Shown here in pieces: positions 8,340 through 17,446 of a DNA stretch of 64,000 nt. Source of the stretch: W0P28-013 sp051870755 (GTDB lineage: Bacteria > Bacteroidota > Bacteroidia > Bacteroidales > Paludibacteraceae). Each line of letters opens with the position of its first letter. Position 1 is the stretch's first letter. Position numbers and translations under genes: made by a program. Under the pieces are notes generated by a model. It worked only from the letters and a program-made list of their open reading frames with translations. It ran no database searches and was not told the DNA's origin. The stretch lies in assembly GCA_051870755.1 (NCBI GenBank), contig JBJECE010000012.1, positions 115,819-179,818 on the forward strand. The letters run 5' to 3'.

Positions 8340-9869
8340 ATGAAAAGAAACAAAATATTAGCAGCACTTTTGGCCACACTTGGATTGGTGGCTTGCGATT
8401 CCGATTATCTGTCGGTACAGGATACTTCGACCATTACATCGGATAAGTATCAGGAAATCATCAAATCGGACCCGTCCGTTTTGCAAAACTCGGTTAGCGC
8501 CTTATATTCAACGCTTTATATGTATTCGTACTCAAGCTATAATGCACACGACGATGCCGGCATCGGAGCCATTTTCTTGGCTTCCGACCACATGGGCGAA
8601 GATGTGGTGCAAACCAAAAGCCACTGGTACACCTACGACTATCAATTGGATTTCCGCTTGGAGAACTATCGTCGTCCGTATGCCACTTGGAAAACCCTCT
8701 ACACCGTCATCGGACAAGCCAACGACGTAATTGCCCTGGTGGACCTCGATGCCGTGAATGGTACCGAGAGCGATGTCTCCATCAAAACATTGCGTTACTG
8801 CTACGGACAGGCTTTGGCTATGCGTGCATACGCCTATATGTTCTTGGTACAGATTTTCCAAAATCCGTTTACAGCCGCTCCCGATGCTTCGGGTGCACAC
8901 ATCAATTTGGAAAAAAGGGGTGTGCCGCTCTATTATGCCTCGAACGAACCACAAAAGTCTGATTACTCGCGTGGTACGGTTGGCAATGTGTTGGCATCGA
9001 TCGAGCAAGACCTGCTTACGGCCGAAAGTATGCTGAACGGCTATGCACGCACTTCGAAAAGCGAAGTCAATACAAATGTGGTGTGCGGCTTGCTGGCACG
9101 CTACTACCTGACAACCGGTGCGTGGGACAAAGCAGTCGACTACGCCAAAAAAGCGGCCACAGGCTTCACATTGATGGAAAAAGAAGAGTTGGTTAATGGC
9201 GGATTCATTGACATTTCGTCGAAAGAATGGATATGGGGATTCGACATTGCCACACAAGAGTTGTCGCTCGTGAATGCCTCGTGGTATTCGCACATCTCCA
9301 ATCTTGCTGATGGTTATGCCGGCGCAGGTTATGCACCGCGTGCTGTTGACCGTCGACTGTACGAGCAGATTGATACCACCGACTACCGTAAAGCGTGGTT
9401 CAATGGCCCGAAAGGTGACAAAACACAACCAACTCAAGCTGCACAAGGTGCCTATGCCAGTCTGAAATTTGGCGACGACGGCAACTGGACGATGGACTAC
9501 CCCTATATGCGTGCTGCCGAAATGTATCTGATTGAAGCCGAAGCGTTGGCGCACCAAGGTAACGAAACAGGTGCTGCCGAGGCCTTGAAACCATTGATGG
9601 AGAAACGCTGCAGCGCGTGGGATAAAACAGCGGTATCGGTGGACGATGTGCTGCTGCAACGCCGCATCGAATTGTGGGGCGAAGGTTTCTCGCTCTTCGA
9701 CCTGAAACGCAACTATCGCGGCATCGACCGCACGTATAGTGGCACCAACCACCGTGCGCCTGACGGTCTGCTGAAAGTGGAAGCCGGCGACGTGCGTTGG
9801 ACATACCAAATACCGTTGAGCGAATTGCAGGAGAACTCGGATATCAACTCGGCCGACCAAAACCCGTAA
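8340..9869 (+). CDS. SusD/RagB-family nutrient-binding lipoprotein
   Basis: This 509-residue lipoprotein sits on the outer leaflet and forms the lid of the SusC pore. The lipobox is LGLVACDSD, with Cys19 as the likely lipidated residue. The N-terminal region has the usual loop before the TPR-like helices (QNSVSALYSTLY, then YCYGQALAMRAYAYMFLVQ). The C-terminal part shows the characteristic RRIELWGEGFSLFDLKR, typical of SusD proteins, and ends near SDINSADQNP. It follows susC by 22 bp and clearly belongs to the same transcript. Substrate specificity cannot be read from the sequence. Confidence 0.95.
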   Translation: MKRNKILAALLATLGLVACDSDYLSVQDTSTITSDKYQEIIKSDPSVLQNSVSALYSTLYMYSYSSYNAHDDAGIGAIFLASDHMGEDVVQTKSHWYTYDYQLDFRLENYRRPYATWKTLYTVIGQANDVIALVDLDAVNGTESDVSIKTLRYCYGQALAMRAYAYMFLVQIFQNPFTAAPDASGAHINLEKRGVPLYYASNEPQKSDYSRGTVGNVLASIEQDLLTAESMLNGYARTSKSEVNTNVVCGLLARYYLTTGAWDKAVDYAKKAATGFTLMEKEELVNGGFIDISSKEWIWGFDIATQELSLVNASWYSHISNLADGYAGAGYAPRAVDRRLYEQIDTTDYRKAWFNGPKGDKTQPTQAAQGAYASLKFGDDGNWTMDYPYMRAAEMYLIEAEALAHQGNETGAAEALKPLMEKRCSAWDKTAVSVDDVLLQRRIELWGEGFSLFDLKRNYRGIDRTYSGTNHRAPDGLLKVEAGDVRWTYQIPLSELQENSDINSADQNP

Positions 9870-9915
9870 TTGTAGAAAAATAGTATAAAAACAAAAAAAC
9901 AAAAGGATAGAAACT

Positions 9916-10893
9916 ATGAAAAGTTTATTGAAAGTAGCAGCATTTGCCGCGCTGGTTGTAACATTTGCCGCGTGCGACGAATCGCCCGTGAAAAGCGACT
10001 ACGATCCGGTTGCCGACCCCGAACAAGCACCCAAAGGGGTTGTAACCTACGACGCTGATGTCTATCAAACGAAAGTACGTTTGAGCGGCAAAGTGTCCGA
10101 TTATGCCAACTTGGTGGACTATGGTTTTATTTGCTGCATCGATACTGTATTGGATAAAGTTGGTGGTGATTTCAGAGAAGCACTGATCAATGGCGCCTTG
10201 AGTAAACAACACATATTCTCGATGAAAGGTGTTGCCAATGCCGACGAGTTTGTTTTGGTGTCGGATGAATATGATGCAAATGCAGAGTATTATTATACTA
10301 CTTATGCACAAAATTATAACGGCGTTACTTGTGGCGATCCTGTGTTGTTCGAAACCGGCGCCCTATACAAAGGCGTTTACAATCTCTCCGCTTCATCTTC
10401 CGAAACGGATTGGACGGCTGTATCGTATGTAATGGCACTTGGTGAAGACCCTGTTCGCCCGTTTGAATTTGTGCAAGACGGTATGACAAAAGCCGGTAGT
10501 TTTGTGTCGTACGCCAAAGCCGGTCCTAACAAATACAAACCGGATAACTGGCTGATATTTAAGTCGGATTTGGGCGTGGCTATGCAGTTCTCCTATTTGG
10601 TGAAACCGTTGGCTACCAAGGCGACATCGTTCCACGAACGTTATCAAATTTTAATCTCGCACGACTCGATTACGGCCGACAACTACGCTGCTGCCGAAAT
10701 TTTGGTGGATTATACGTTTGTGCCTGACACGGTAATCAACGAAGATGGTTCCGAAACGTTGGTTGTACCCGAAGTCGGTGTCGAAGTGGTTGACATCCCG
10801 CAGGAATATGAATACTCGAAGGCATGGATTGCTATTCGTCATTTCGATACCTATACGCAGGGATTGTCGGTGAATGCCGTGAAATTATATTAA
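9916..10893 (+). CDS. Surface lipoprotein of the SusCD operon
   Basis: This 325-residue protein has a lipobox (FAALVVTFAACDE, Cys20) and is therefore probably anchored at the cell surface, like SusE/SusF proteins encoded at the same position. No catalytic motif is visible. The first half (VTYDADVYQTKVRLSGKV) looks like an Ig/FN3-like beta domain. The second half ends AWIAIRHFDTYTQGLSVNAV, which resembles the last strands of cleaved-adhesin or choice-of-anchor J jelly rolls. It lies 46 bp after susD and 47 bp before the T9SS gene. A role in substrate binding is inferred from its position only. Confidence 0.75.
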   Translation: MKSLLKVAAFAALVVTFAACDESPVKSDYDPVADPEQAPKGVVTYDADVYQTKVRLSGKVSDYANLVDYGFICCIDTVLDKVGGDFREALINGALSKQHIFSMKGVANADEFVLVSDEYDANAEYYYTTYAQNYNGVTCGDPVLFETGALYKGVYNLSASSSETDWTAVSYVMALGEDPVRPFEFVQDGMTKAGSFVSYAKAGPNKYKPDNWLIFKSDLGVAMQFSYLVKPLATKATSFHERYQILISHDSITADNYAAAEILVDYTFVPDTVINEDGSETLVVPEVGVEVVDIPQEYEYSKAWIAIRHFDTYTQGLSVNAVKLY

Positions 10894-10940
10894 ATTCTTA
10901 GTGTTTATTTATATTTTGTTTAATTCTAAATTTTGAAAAG

Positions 10941-12878
10941 ATGAAAAAGGTATTTTGTACTCTTTCTGTCTTGTTGGCAACTTCAGTATTAGTGTTTGCC
11001 AATGCTCCGAAGACCTTTGGTCTTATGAACAAATCGCATCGAGTTGCGATAACGAATGATGCTGCACAAAAAGCACCTGCACAAAAAACGGTAACAACCA
11101 ATGAAGGCGATACCATTTATGCCGATGACTTCGAGGGTGCAACTACTGATTGGACAGTGGATTCTTTGGCAATGAAAGAAATTTCGCAATTGGGTTTGGC
11201 GAATGATGTTAAAGGTTGCTCCGGCTCCGGTTGTTTCGAGGCATTCAGTGGCTCGCAGTTTTTGATTTCGGGCTATTCAAGTGCTAGCGATGTAAAAACT
11301 TACATTAAATCTCCGAAAATTGTAGTGCCTGCCGGTACTTATTGGGTTTCGGCCTATTTTATGACCGGTGGTTCAAACTATCCGTGCACCGGTAAATTCT
11401 TATATGGCACATCGGCTGACCCCGCTTCGCAAACTGAAATTATTTCTTTCGATGAAAACAGCGTAAGCCAAGAATGGACCCTGTTGAAATACCAAATCAA
11501 GGTTGATGCCGAATCTGCACTCTATTTTACATTGGTCTCTGAAATGGATAAGATGACTGAAACTGCCGGTGGTTGGTTTGTTGCAATGGAAGATTTCCGT
11601 ATCACGAAATCTGAAGTATTCCCGCCGTCGCCTCAAGTGAATGATGTGGTATTGAACATTTATGCTGCCGAGGGTGTTTATAGTGCACTTTCTGACTCTA
11701 TCTATTTGGCCAGCGATTCGTCTAATTTTGTGATTTATGGTGATTACAACTATGCTGATACGGCCTATTTCCGCAATGTAACGACAGACATCGTGTTTAA
11801 TGGTAAATCTGATGTGATTGTCGGCGCTGTTAACACGGAAAAAAATCCGTTGGCGTTGTCGTATGAATTTTATGTAGAAAATACACAAGGCAAAGATTCT
11901 GCTTCGTACTCGTATGCATTGTTCCACAATTATAGTGGCGACCATCGTGATCTTGTAACGAATTTGCGTTCGGATCTTAGTGAGAATTTCTATTTCGACT
12001 TGTTGGGTGACGTTTATTTTCTTCCGGAATATCAAACAACACCATTTACCGGTTATGGCGAACGTTTCTGTGTAACGGCTTTGGGTGATGAGAATCCGCA
12101 CTACGCTCAACTGAATGGCGTTGGTTTGGTGTTATACAACTATTGGATTAAAGAGGATCATCAAATCGCCGATAGTATTACCATCAGCGTGTATGCTGAA
12201 AATTATGACGAAGAAACCGAAGAAGTATCGATAGGCGATTGCATTGGTAAGGTGCGTATGTCGTTCGCCGATGCATTTGGCGTTGATCAATATATTGTTA
12301 CAACTCCTACACCCTATTGGATTACCTTACCGGAGTCTATCAATGTATATGGCACATTCTATGTGTTTGTAGAAGCCGATGCATTTGAACTCGCTGATGC
12401 TGAAGCTTGTCACTTCATGTTCTATGAGGTTGCTGGTGGATTCGGTTCCGAACCGAACTTGTTATATTATCCGGACAATACCTCGTACATTATTTACAAA
12501 GGAGAAAAAAGAACGTATAATGGCGCAGTCGGAGGTGTTTATGAAGAAATTACGGGCAAAAGTTATTATTGGTCAGCTACTTCTATGTTCATGGCTGATG
12601 TAACTTTCCAAGGTGCCGAACCTGAAGCCGTAGGTATCAAACGTGTGGTGGCCGACAGCAAATTGGCTATTTATCCGAACCCTGCCAAAGATATGCTTTA
12701 CATCAGCAACTTGGCATCGGATGCTTCTGCCGTCGTAACCGACCTTACGGGTAAACAACTGATGTCGCTGTCGCACGTACAAAACAGCGTATCGGTAGCC
12801 GGCTTGGCTCAAGGTGTTTATTTCATCTCTATCAAAGATGCCGAAGGCGTACACACCGCTAAATTCGTGAAAGAATAA
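10941..12878 (+). CDS. T9SS-exported protein with jelly-roll domain
   Basis: This 645-residue secreted protein has a signal peptide (MKKVFCTLSVLLATSVLVFA). An adhesin-like jelly roll follows at about 55-215 (YADDFEGATTDWTVDSLAM up to FVAMEDFRIT). A middle beta-rich part is unassigned. The final 75 residues are a type A C-terminal sorting domain, opening LAIYPNPAKDMLYISN and ending GVYFISIKDAEGVHTAKFV. The protein should leave the cell by the type IX system and become attached to the surface. It is the last gene of the SusCD operon and is followed by a strong terminator. No enzyme motif was found, so it may be a binding protein for the imported substrate. Confidence 0.85.
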   Translation: MKKVFCTLSVLLATSVLVFANAPKTFGLMNKSHRVAITNDAAQKAPAQKTVTTNEGDTIYADDFEGATTDWTVDSLAMKEISQLGLANDVKGCSGSGCFEAFSGSQFLISGYSSASDVKTYIKSPKIVVPAGTYWVSAYFMTGGSNYPCTGKFLYGTSADPASQTEIISFDENSVSQEWTLLKYQIKVDAESALYFTLVSEMDKMTETAGGWFVAMEDFRITKSEVFPPSPQVNDVVLNIYAAEGVYSALSDSIYLASDSSNFVIYGDYNYADTAYFRNVTTDIVFNGKSDVIVGAVNTEKNPLALSYEFYVENTQGKDSASYSYALFHNYSGDHRDLVTNLRSDLSENFYFDLLGDVYFLPEYQTTPFTGYGERFCVTALGDENPHYAQLNGVGLVLYNYWIKEDHQIADSITISVYAENYDEETEEVSIGDCIGKVRMSFADAFGVDQYIVTTPTPYWITLPESINVYGTFYVFVEADAFELADAEACHFMFYEVAGGFGSEPNLLYYPDNTSYIIYKGEKRTYNGAVGGVYEEITGKSYYWSATSMFMADVTFQGAEPEAVGIKRVVADSKLAIYPNPAKDMLYISNLASDASAVVTDLTGKQLMSLSHVQNSVSVAGLAQGVYFISIKDAEGVHTAKFVKE

Positions 12879-12900
12879 TTTCGTACGGAAATAGCAAAAC

Positions 12901-12942
12901 CACCAAGAGGGTACTCGCAAGAGTATCCTCTTGTGTTTTTTT
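12901..12942 (+). terminator. Terminator of the SusCD operon
   Basis: CAAGAGGGTACTC (12904-12916), a GCAA loop and GAGTATCCTCTTG (12921-12933) form a 13-bp stem with one G-T pair, followed by a run of T. Confidence 0.9.
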
Positions 12943-12946
12943 AAGG

Positions 12947-13873
12947 GTAGGGACGTGGCGTGCAAGCCCCCCAGCCCCCTAAAGGGGGTGTCGAATTAGG
13001 AATGCGGAGTGAGGAATGGTTTTCTTGCTCCGCGTTTTGTTTTATTACCCCTAAATCCCCCTGCCTACCGCAGGCAGGCCATTTCGGCAGGCAGGCTAAA
13101 GGGGACTTCACGCACATCAAACCGCAGCCAATACCCCCTTTAGGGGGTTGGGGGTAAAAATCTTGTTTTTTTCATTTCTTTTGCTTGACCAAAAGAAACG
13201 AAAGGCAATTTTGCGATTGAGCGAATACAACCGAAAATTTATTTTCGGTGTGTTGAGCGTGAGCAAAATCAAGCATTAAAGAAAAGTCAAGACTATGGCG
13301 GCTGTGTTGCCAAAAATTTGTCGTTTCGGTGTCGGCTAAATCAAACTCGAAGCCCCCCAGCCCCCTAAAGGGGGGTGTTTTACTGCGGTAGGCAGGCGCA
13401 CCTACCTATGGTAGGCAAGTTCAATGCGTCCCTACATTTCTCACTGCTCACTACTAATTGCTCATTTTTTTTGACACACCCGCCAAGGTCATTTTTTTAT
13501 TTCTCACTTCTAATTAGTGCATAGTTCAAGGGCGTAGGGTTAAAAATAGTGCAAAGTGCAAAACGGAATAGTGGAAAATAGTTGAAAAGTTTAGGAGTTT
13601 CAAGAGTTTCAGGGCTTAATGTAGGGACGTGGCGCGCAAGCCCCCCAGCCCCCTAAAGGGGGTGTCGAATTAGGAATGCGGAGTGAGGAATGGTTTTCTT
13701 GCTCCGCGTTTTGTTTTATTACCCCTAAATCCCCCTGCCTACCGGCAGGCTAAAGGGGACTTCACGCACATCAAACCGCAGCCAATACCCCCTTTAGGGG
13801 GTTGGGGGTAAAAATCTCGGTTTTATATTCTATGCGGACGCACCTACCTGCGGTAGGCAGGTGCAGTGCGTCC
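12947..13873. repeat. Modular intergenic repeats, two 200-bp direct copies
   Basis: No gene is present here. Two direct copies, 12947-13163 and 13621-13817, are nearly identical over about 200 bp and differ mainly by a 20-bp internal deletion in the second. Each carries the palindromic modules CCCCCTAAAGGGGG and CCCCCTTTAGGGGG and a CCTACCG/GCAGGCAGG inverted repeat. Between them lie partial copies (13350-13435) and an AT-rich module AGTGCAAAGTGCAAAACGGAA (13550-13600). The same modules recur at 25430-25660 and 26655-27015. They look like dispersed, non-coding, palindromic repeats of the host genome. Their function is unknown. Confidence 0.85.
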
Positions 13874-15235
13874 CTACTCCCCCTTTAGGGGGCGAGTGGT
13901 TACTACGTGTTGTATGATGCGCTGTTGGTAGGCGGCGCGCTTGGCGGCACTTTTGCGGTAGCGTGTCGAGTCCACTTGCAGATATTCGGGCGCATCGGCA
14001 AAAGCATCGTACACCACCGTGCTGTCGCCTGTTTTGATCAGTGTCAGGTGGTCGTATGGCTCGTGGTCGAGCGTGTAGGTGGTCAGTTCCAGCGTGTCGC
14101 CGGTGATGTGTATTATCTGATAAAACCGACAGCCAACGCCATAGCGCTCGTAGCCGGCATCGAAATTGATGCAATAATCTTTTGGCGAACATTGCGAAAC
14201 GATATACACCGGTGTCGTTCCGTCGGTGGTGCGACGTGCATAGGCGTGTTCGTGGCCGGCCAATACGAGGTCGCACTTGTCGTTGAAGAGCGATGCAAAC
14301 GCTTGTCGCACCCAAAAGTTTGTCAGGCGGCCACGCAACGAATAGACAGGGTGGTGCAAGGTGGCAATATGCCATCGGGCGGTATCGGCGGTCATGGTGC
14401 GCTGCAACCACGCACGCGCACTTGGCAGTGTCCACACATCGTTGTTGCTGTCGAGCAGATAGAATGCGGCGTTGCCTACGCTGAACGTATATTGCGCTAC
14501 GCCTGCAAACCGTGTATCGGCATCGAGAAAGTAGGGAAATGCCCACACGAAACGTTCGTCTAAACGCTTGTTGATGCCTTTGATGTATTCGTGATTGCCT
14601 GGCACGGCCAACAACGGCGTCGAAGTGCCGAAATCGGCTACCATGTCGTAATAGGCCTGCCAATAACCATCGTGCGGGCGTTCGATGACATCGCCTCCGA
14701 ACAGCCAAAAATCGGGCGCAAACTGCTGATTGATGTCGGCGAGACATGTGTGCAATTTGCCACCATCGGCATCTTGCACATCGCCCATGTACACGAAAGT
14801 AACGGCATCGTCGGCATCGTTCATCGTAAATGGATACCATTGCGATGTGTGCTGTCCGACCTGCACCCTATATATATAATCGCCGGCCGGCAGATTGTTG
14901 CACTCGGCAAAATAACAGGCCGTGCGACCGCCTGCCGTAACAAATAGGCGTGAATTTGCTGTAATGTATTGAGTGTCAGAGATTTGTTTATTTATGAGAT
15001 GTAATGTGGCCGGTCGAATGGTGTCGCCACATTGCCACGCTACAGCACGCGATTGTGCGCCTGTGCGTCCAAAGGTCAGTTGTACTCGGCAGATGGAATC
15101 GCCGGCTACATAGGCCGGCTCGGGCGGATTGCCAAACCATGCTTGCCAGCGCAGGCTGCACACCACAACGAGCGCTATCGCCACGACACTTGTCGTGGTC
15201 CATACAATCCACTGTTTGCTGTGCGTGTGTGCCAT
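13874..15235 (-). CDS. Purple-acid-phosphatase-like metallophosphoesterase
   Basis: This 453-residue protein begins with an N-terminal membrane anchor or signal (residues 10-28, IVWTTTSVVAIALVVVCSL). A fibronectin-like N-domain follows at about 45-140, then a calcineurin-type phosphoesterase domain. The metal-binding motifs appear in order: GDVQDADGG, GGDVIE, GNHEYIKG, the His of TLHHPVYS, and GHEHAYARR. Together they match the purple acid phosphatase order of blocks. The active site should face the periplasm or outside. The start is 8 bp upstream of the stop of the DUF456 gene on the same strand, so the two are probably one operon. The substrate is unknown. Confidence 0.85.
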   Translation of the reverse strand: MAHTHSKQWIVWTTTSVVAIALVVVCSLRWQAWFGNPPEPAYVAGDSICRVQLTFGRTGAQSRAVAWQCGDTIRPATLHLINKQISDTQYITANSRLFVTAGGRTACYFAECNNLPAGDYIYRVQVGQHTSQWYPFTMNDADDAVTFVYMGDVQDADGGKLHTCLADINQQFAPDFWLFGGDVIERPHDGYWQAYYDMVADFGTSTPLLAVPGNHEYIKGINKRLDERFVWAFPYFLDADTRFAGVAQYTFSVGNAAFYLLDSNNDVWTLPSARAWLQRTMTADTARWHIATLHHPVYSLRGRLTNFWVRQAFASLFNDKCDLVLAGHEHAYARRTTDGTTPVYIVSQCSPKDYCINFDAGYERYGVGCRFYQIIHITGDTLELTTYTLDHEPYDHLTLIKTGDSTVVYDAFADAPEYLQVDSTRYRKSAAKRAAYQQRIIQHVVTTRPLKGE

Positions 15236-15242
15236 CTGATTG

Positions 15243-15716
15243 TTACAATAGAGCCGCGACGAAATAGTAAATCATCAAACCTGAAGCCACCAATTTGGCG
15301 ATGGTGCCGCACAGAAAACCCAACAGCGATGCAGCACCGGATTTTAAGGCTTCGATAAACGCTTTGCCGGCAATCAGTTCGCCTAACAGTGCGCCTGCAA
15401 ACGGCCCGACGATGATGCCAACCGGCGCAAAGAAAAATCCGACCAGCAGGCCGATAGTGCTGCCCCAAACGCCGGCTTTGCTGCCGCCCGACCATTTTGT
15501 CGTCCATACGGGCAAAAACGTATCCAATAGTTGTATTGCCACCACCACGCCGGCCCATATCAGCAAAAAAGGCGTTGAAAATTGCACCTTGTCCGTCGCT
15601 TGCAGCAGCAATAGGCCGACATATCCCAACGGCACGCCCGGCAACACCGGCACGATGGTACCCACAAGACCAACCAACAAGCAAATTGTGCCTACAATAA
15701 TCAGAAAAATGTCCAT
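15243..15716 (-). CDS. DUF456 family membrane protein
   Basis: This 157-residue protein consists almost wholly of hydrophobic segments with Gly-rich turns. Examples are VGLVGTIVPVLPGVPLGYVG near the N-terminus and GLLVGFFFAPVGIIVGPFAGA in the middle, which is the DUF456 pattern. The function of the family is not known. The start at 15716 is preceded by GGAGGTAACG, an unusually strong Shine-Dalgarno sequence for a Bacteroidetes gene. This supports it over the longer frame that begins at 15800. The phosphoesterase gene follows directly. Confidence 0.85.
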   Translation of the reverse strand: MDIFLIIVGTICLLVGLVGTIVPVLPGVPLGYVGLLLLQATDKVQFSTPFLLIWAGVVVAIQLLDTFLPVWTTKWSGGSKAGVWGSTIGLLVGFFFAPVGIIVGPFAGALLGELIAGKAFIEALKSGAASLLGFLCGTIAKLVASGLMIYYFVAALL

Positions 15717-15786
15717 CGTTACCTCCAAAATTGCTGTTTGTTTGCAAAAACTCCTGCAAATATACGATTTTTCTCCGAATTTTTTG

Positions 15787-15794
15787 TACTTTTG
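15787..15794 (+). promoter_or_regulatory. -7 box of the MFS-methylase-fabG operon
   Basis: TACTTTTG matches the TAnnTTTG consensus and lies 26 bases before the MFS start at 15821. The -33 element is not distinct. Confidence 0.55.
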
Positions 15795-15820
15795 CGGCAA
15801 TATTTTCTAAATTTTTCATT

Positions 15821-17440
15821 ATGACCGAAAAAATGCAAACTCTCAGGGATAGCGCCGCGATGCGCTGGATTGCCCTATTACTCTTGGCTTTGGCCATGTT
15901 TTGTTCATACATTTTTATGGACATTTTGTCGCCTATCAAAGATTTGATGCAGACCGAACGCGGTTGGGACTCGACGGCATTCGGCACGATGCAGGGCGCC
16001 GAAACTTTTCTGAATGTATTTGTCTTCTTCCTGATTTTTGCCGGCATTATTCTCGACAAAATGGGCGTGCGTTTCACGGCCGTGCTGTCGGGCGTGGTGA
16101 TGCTGGTGGGCGCGCTCATCAAGTGGTACGCCGTCAGCGAAAGTTTCATCGGCAGCAGTGTCGAGGTGTGGTTCACCGAGCATCTGAACTACATTCCGCT
16201 GTTCGACGAGTTGGGTGTTTCGCCGTTCTACGAAGGCATGCCGGCGTCGGCCAAAGTGGCTGCCATCGGATTTATGATTTTCGGTTGCGGTACCGAGATG
16301 GGCGGCATCACCGTGTCGCGCGGCATCGTCAAATGGTTCAAAGGCCGCGAAACGGCGTTGGCCATGGGTTCCGAAATGGCTTTGGCGCGCTTGGGCGTAG
16401 CCACATGTATGATTTTTTCGCCGTTTTTCGCAAAATTGGGCGGCCATGTCGATGTGTCGCGCTCGGTGGCGTTCGGCGTCGTGCTGCTGTGCATCGCGCT
16501 GATCATGTTTGTCGTCTATTTCTTTATGGACAAAAAATTGGATGCGCAAACCGGCGAAGCCGAGGAAAAAGACGATCCGTTCAAAATCAGCGACATCGGC
16601 AAAATTTTGTCGAGCGGCGGATTTTGGCTGGTGGCCTTGCTTTGCGTACTCTATTACAGCGCCATTTTCCCGTTCCAAAAATACGCGGTCAATATGCTGC
16701 AATGCAATCTGACGTTGCAACTGCCCGACACCGGCTCGTTCTGGGGCGGCGACCATGTGGCGATTATCCAATACCTTGTGATGCTGATAGTTGCAGGTTG
16801 CTCGTTTGCCGGCAATTTTTCGAAAAACAAATCACTTAAATATGGTTTGATAGCCACAGCGGTAGTGGCGTTGGTGGTCTATTGCTACATGGGCTACATG
16901 CGCGGCACGGCCGAAACGATATTTGCCGTTTTCCCGCTGTTGGCCGTTGCCATCACGCCGGTGCTCGGCAACTATGTCGATCATAAAGGCAAAGCCGCTT
17001 CGATGCTGATTATCGGCTCGTTGCTGCTCATCATCTGCCACCTCACTTTTGCATTCGTGTTGCCGCAGTTCAAGGGCAATGCCGTGGGTGGAGTAGTGGT
17101 GGCCTACATCACTATTTTGGTACTTGGCGCGTCGTTCTCGTTGGTGCCGGCGGCCTTGTGGCCGAGCGTTCCGAAATTGGTCGATGAAAAAATCATCGGT
17201 TCGGCGTACGCACTCATTTTCTGGATTCAAAACATCGGCTTGTGGTTGTTCCCGCTGCTCATCGGCAAAGTGTTGGACAAAACCAACGTCGGCGTAACCG
17301 ATGCTACGAAGTTGGATTACACATGGCCGCTGATTATGTTGGCTTGTCTTGGCATTGCGGCGTTGCTGCTCGGCTTGGTACTGAAAGAGTGGGACAAGAA
17401 AAAAGGCCTCGGCCTCGAACAACCCAACGTAACCGACTAA
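15821..17440 (+). CDS. MFS transporter
   Basis: This 539-residue inner membrane carrier is of the major facilitator superfamily, with about 12 membrane helices beginning at ALLLLALAMFCSYIFMDIL. A long loop after the third or fourth helix (residues 100-150) and GRETALAMGSEMALARLG are consistent with MFS carriers of Bacteroidales. The conserved loop 2-3 motif is degenerate (DKMGVRFTAVLSG). The substrate cannot be assigned. The start at 15821 is preferred to 15731, since the latter lies upstream of the -7 box. The RsmI-like gene begins 6 bp after its stop. Confidence 0.85.
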   Translation: MTEKMQTLRDSAAMRWIALLLLALAMFCSYIFMDILSPIKDLMQTERGWDSTAFGTMQGAETFLNVFVFFLIFAGIILDKMGVRFTAVLSGVVMLVGALIKWYAVSESFIGSSVEVWFTEHLNYIPLFDELGVSPFYEGMPASAKVAAIGFMIFGCGTEMGGITVSRGIVKWFKGRETALAMGSEMALARLGVATCMIFSPFFAKLGGHVDVSRSVAFGVVLLCIALIMFVVYFFMDKKLDAQTGEAEEKDDPFKISDIGKILSSGGFWLVALLCVLYYSAIFPFQKYAVNMLQCNLTLQLPDTGSFWGGDHVAIIQYLVMLIVAGCSFAGNFSKNKSLKYGLIATAVVALVVYCYMGYMRGTAETIFAVFPLLAVAITPVLGNYVDHKGKAASMLIIGSLLLIICHLTFAFVLPQFKGNAVGGVVVAYITILVLGASFSLVPAALWPSVPKLVDEKIIGSAYALIFWIQNIGLWLFPLLIGKVLDKTNVGVTDATKLDYTWPLIMLACLGIAALLLGLVLKEWDKKKGLGLEQPNVTD

Positions 17441-17446
17441 CGCATC

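Noticed and set aside
8532..9902. 456-codon open frame opposite susD
   Set aside because: Opposite strand of a clear SusD gene; composition is that of an antisense shadow.
12947..13873. Possible CRISPR array
   Set aside because: Only two long copies with different spacing and no regular short repeats or cas genes.
13830..14840. 336-codon frame overlapping the phosphoesterase gene
   Set aside because: Shadow of the phosphoesterase; Arg/His/Cys-rich with no motif.
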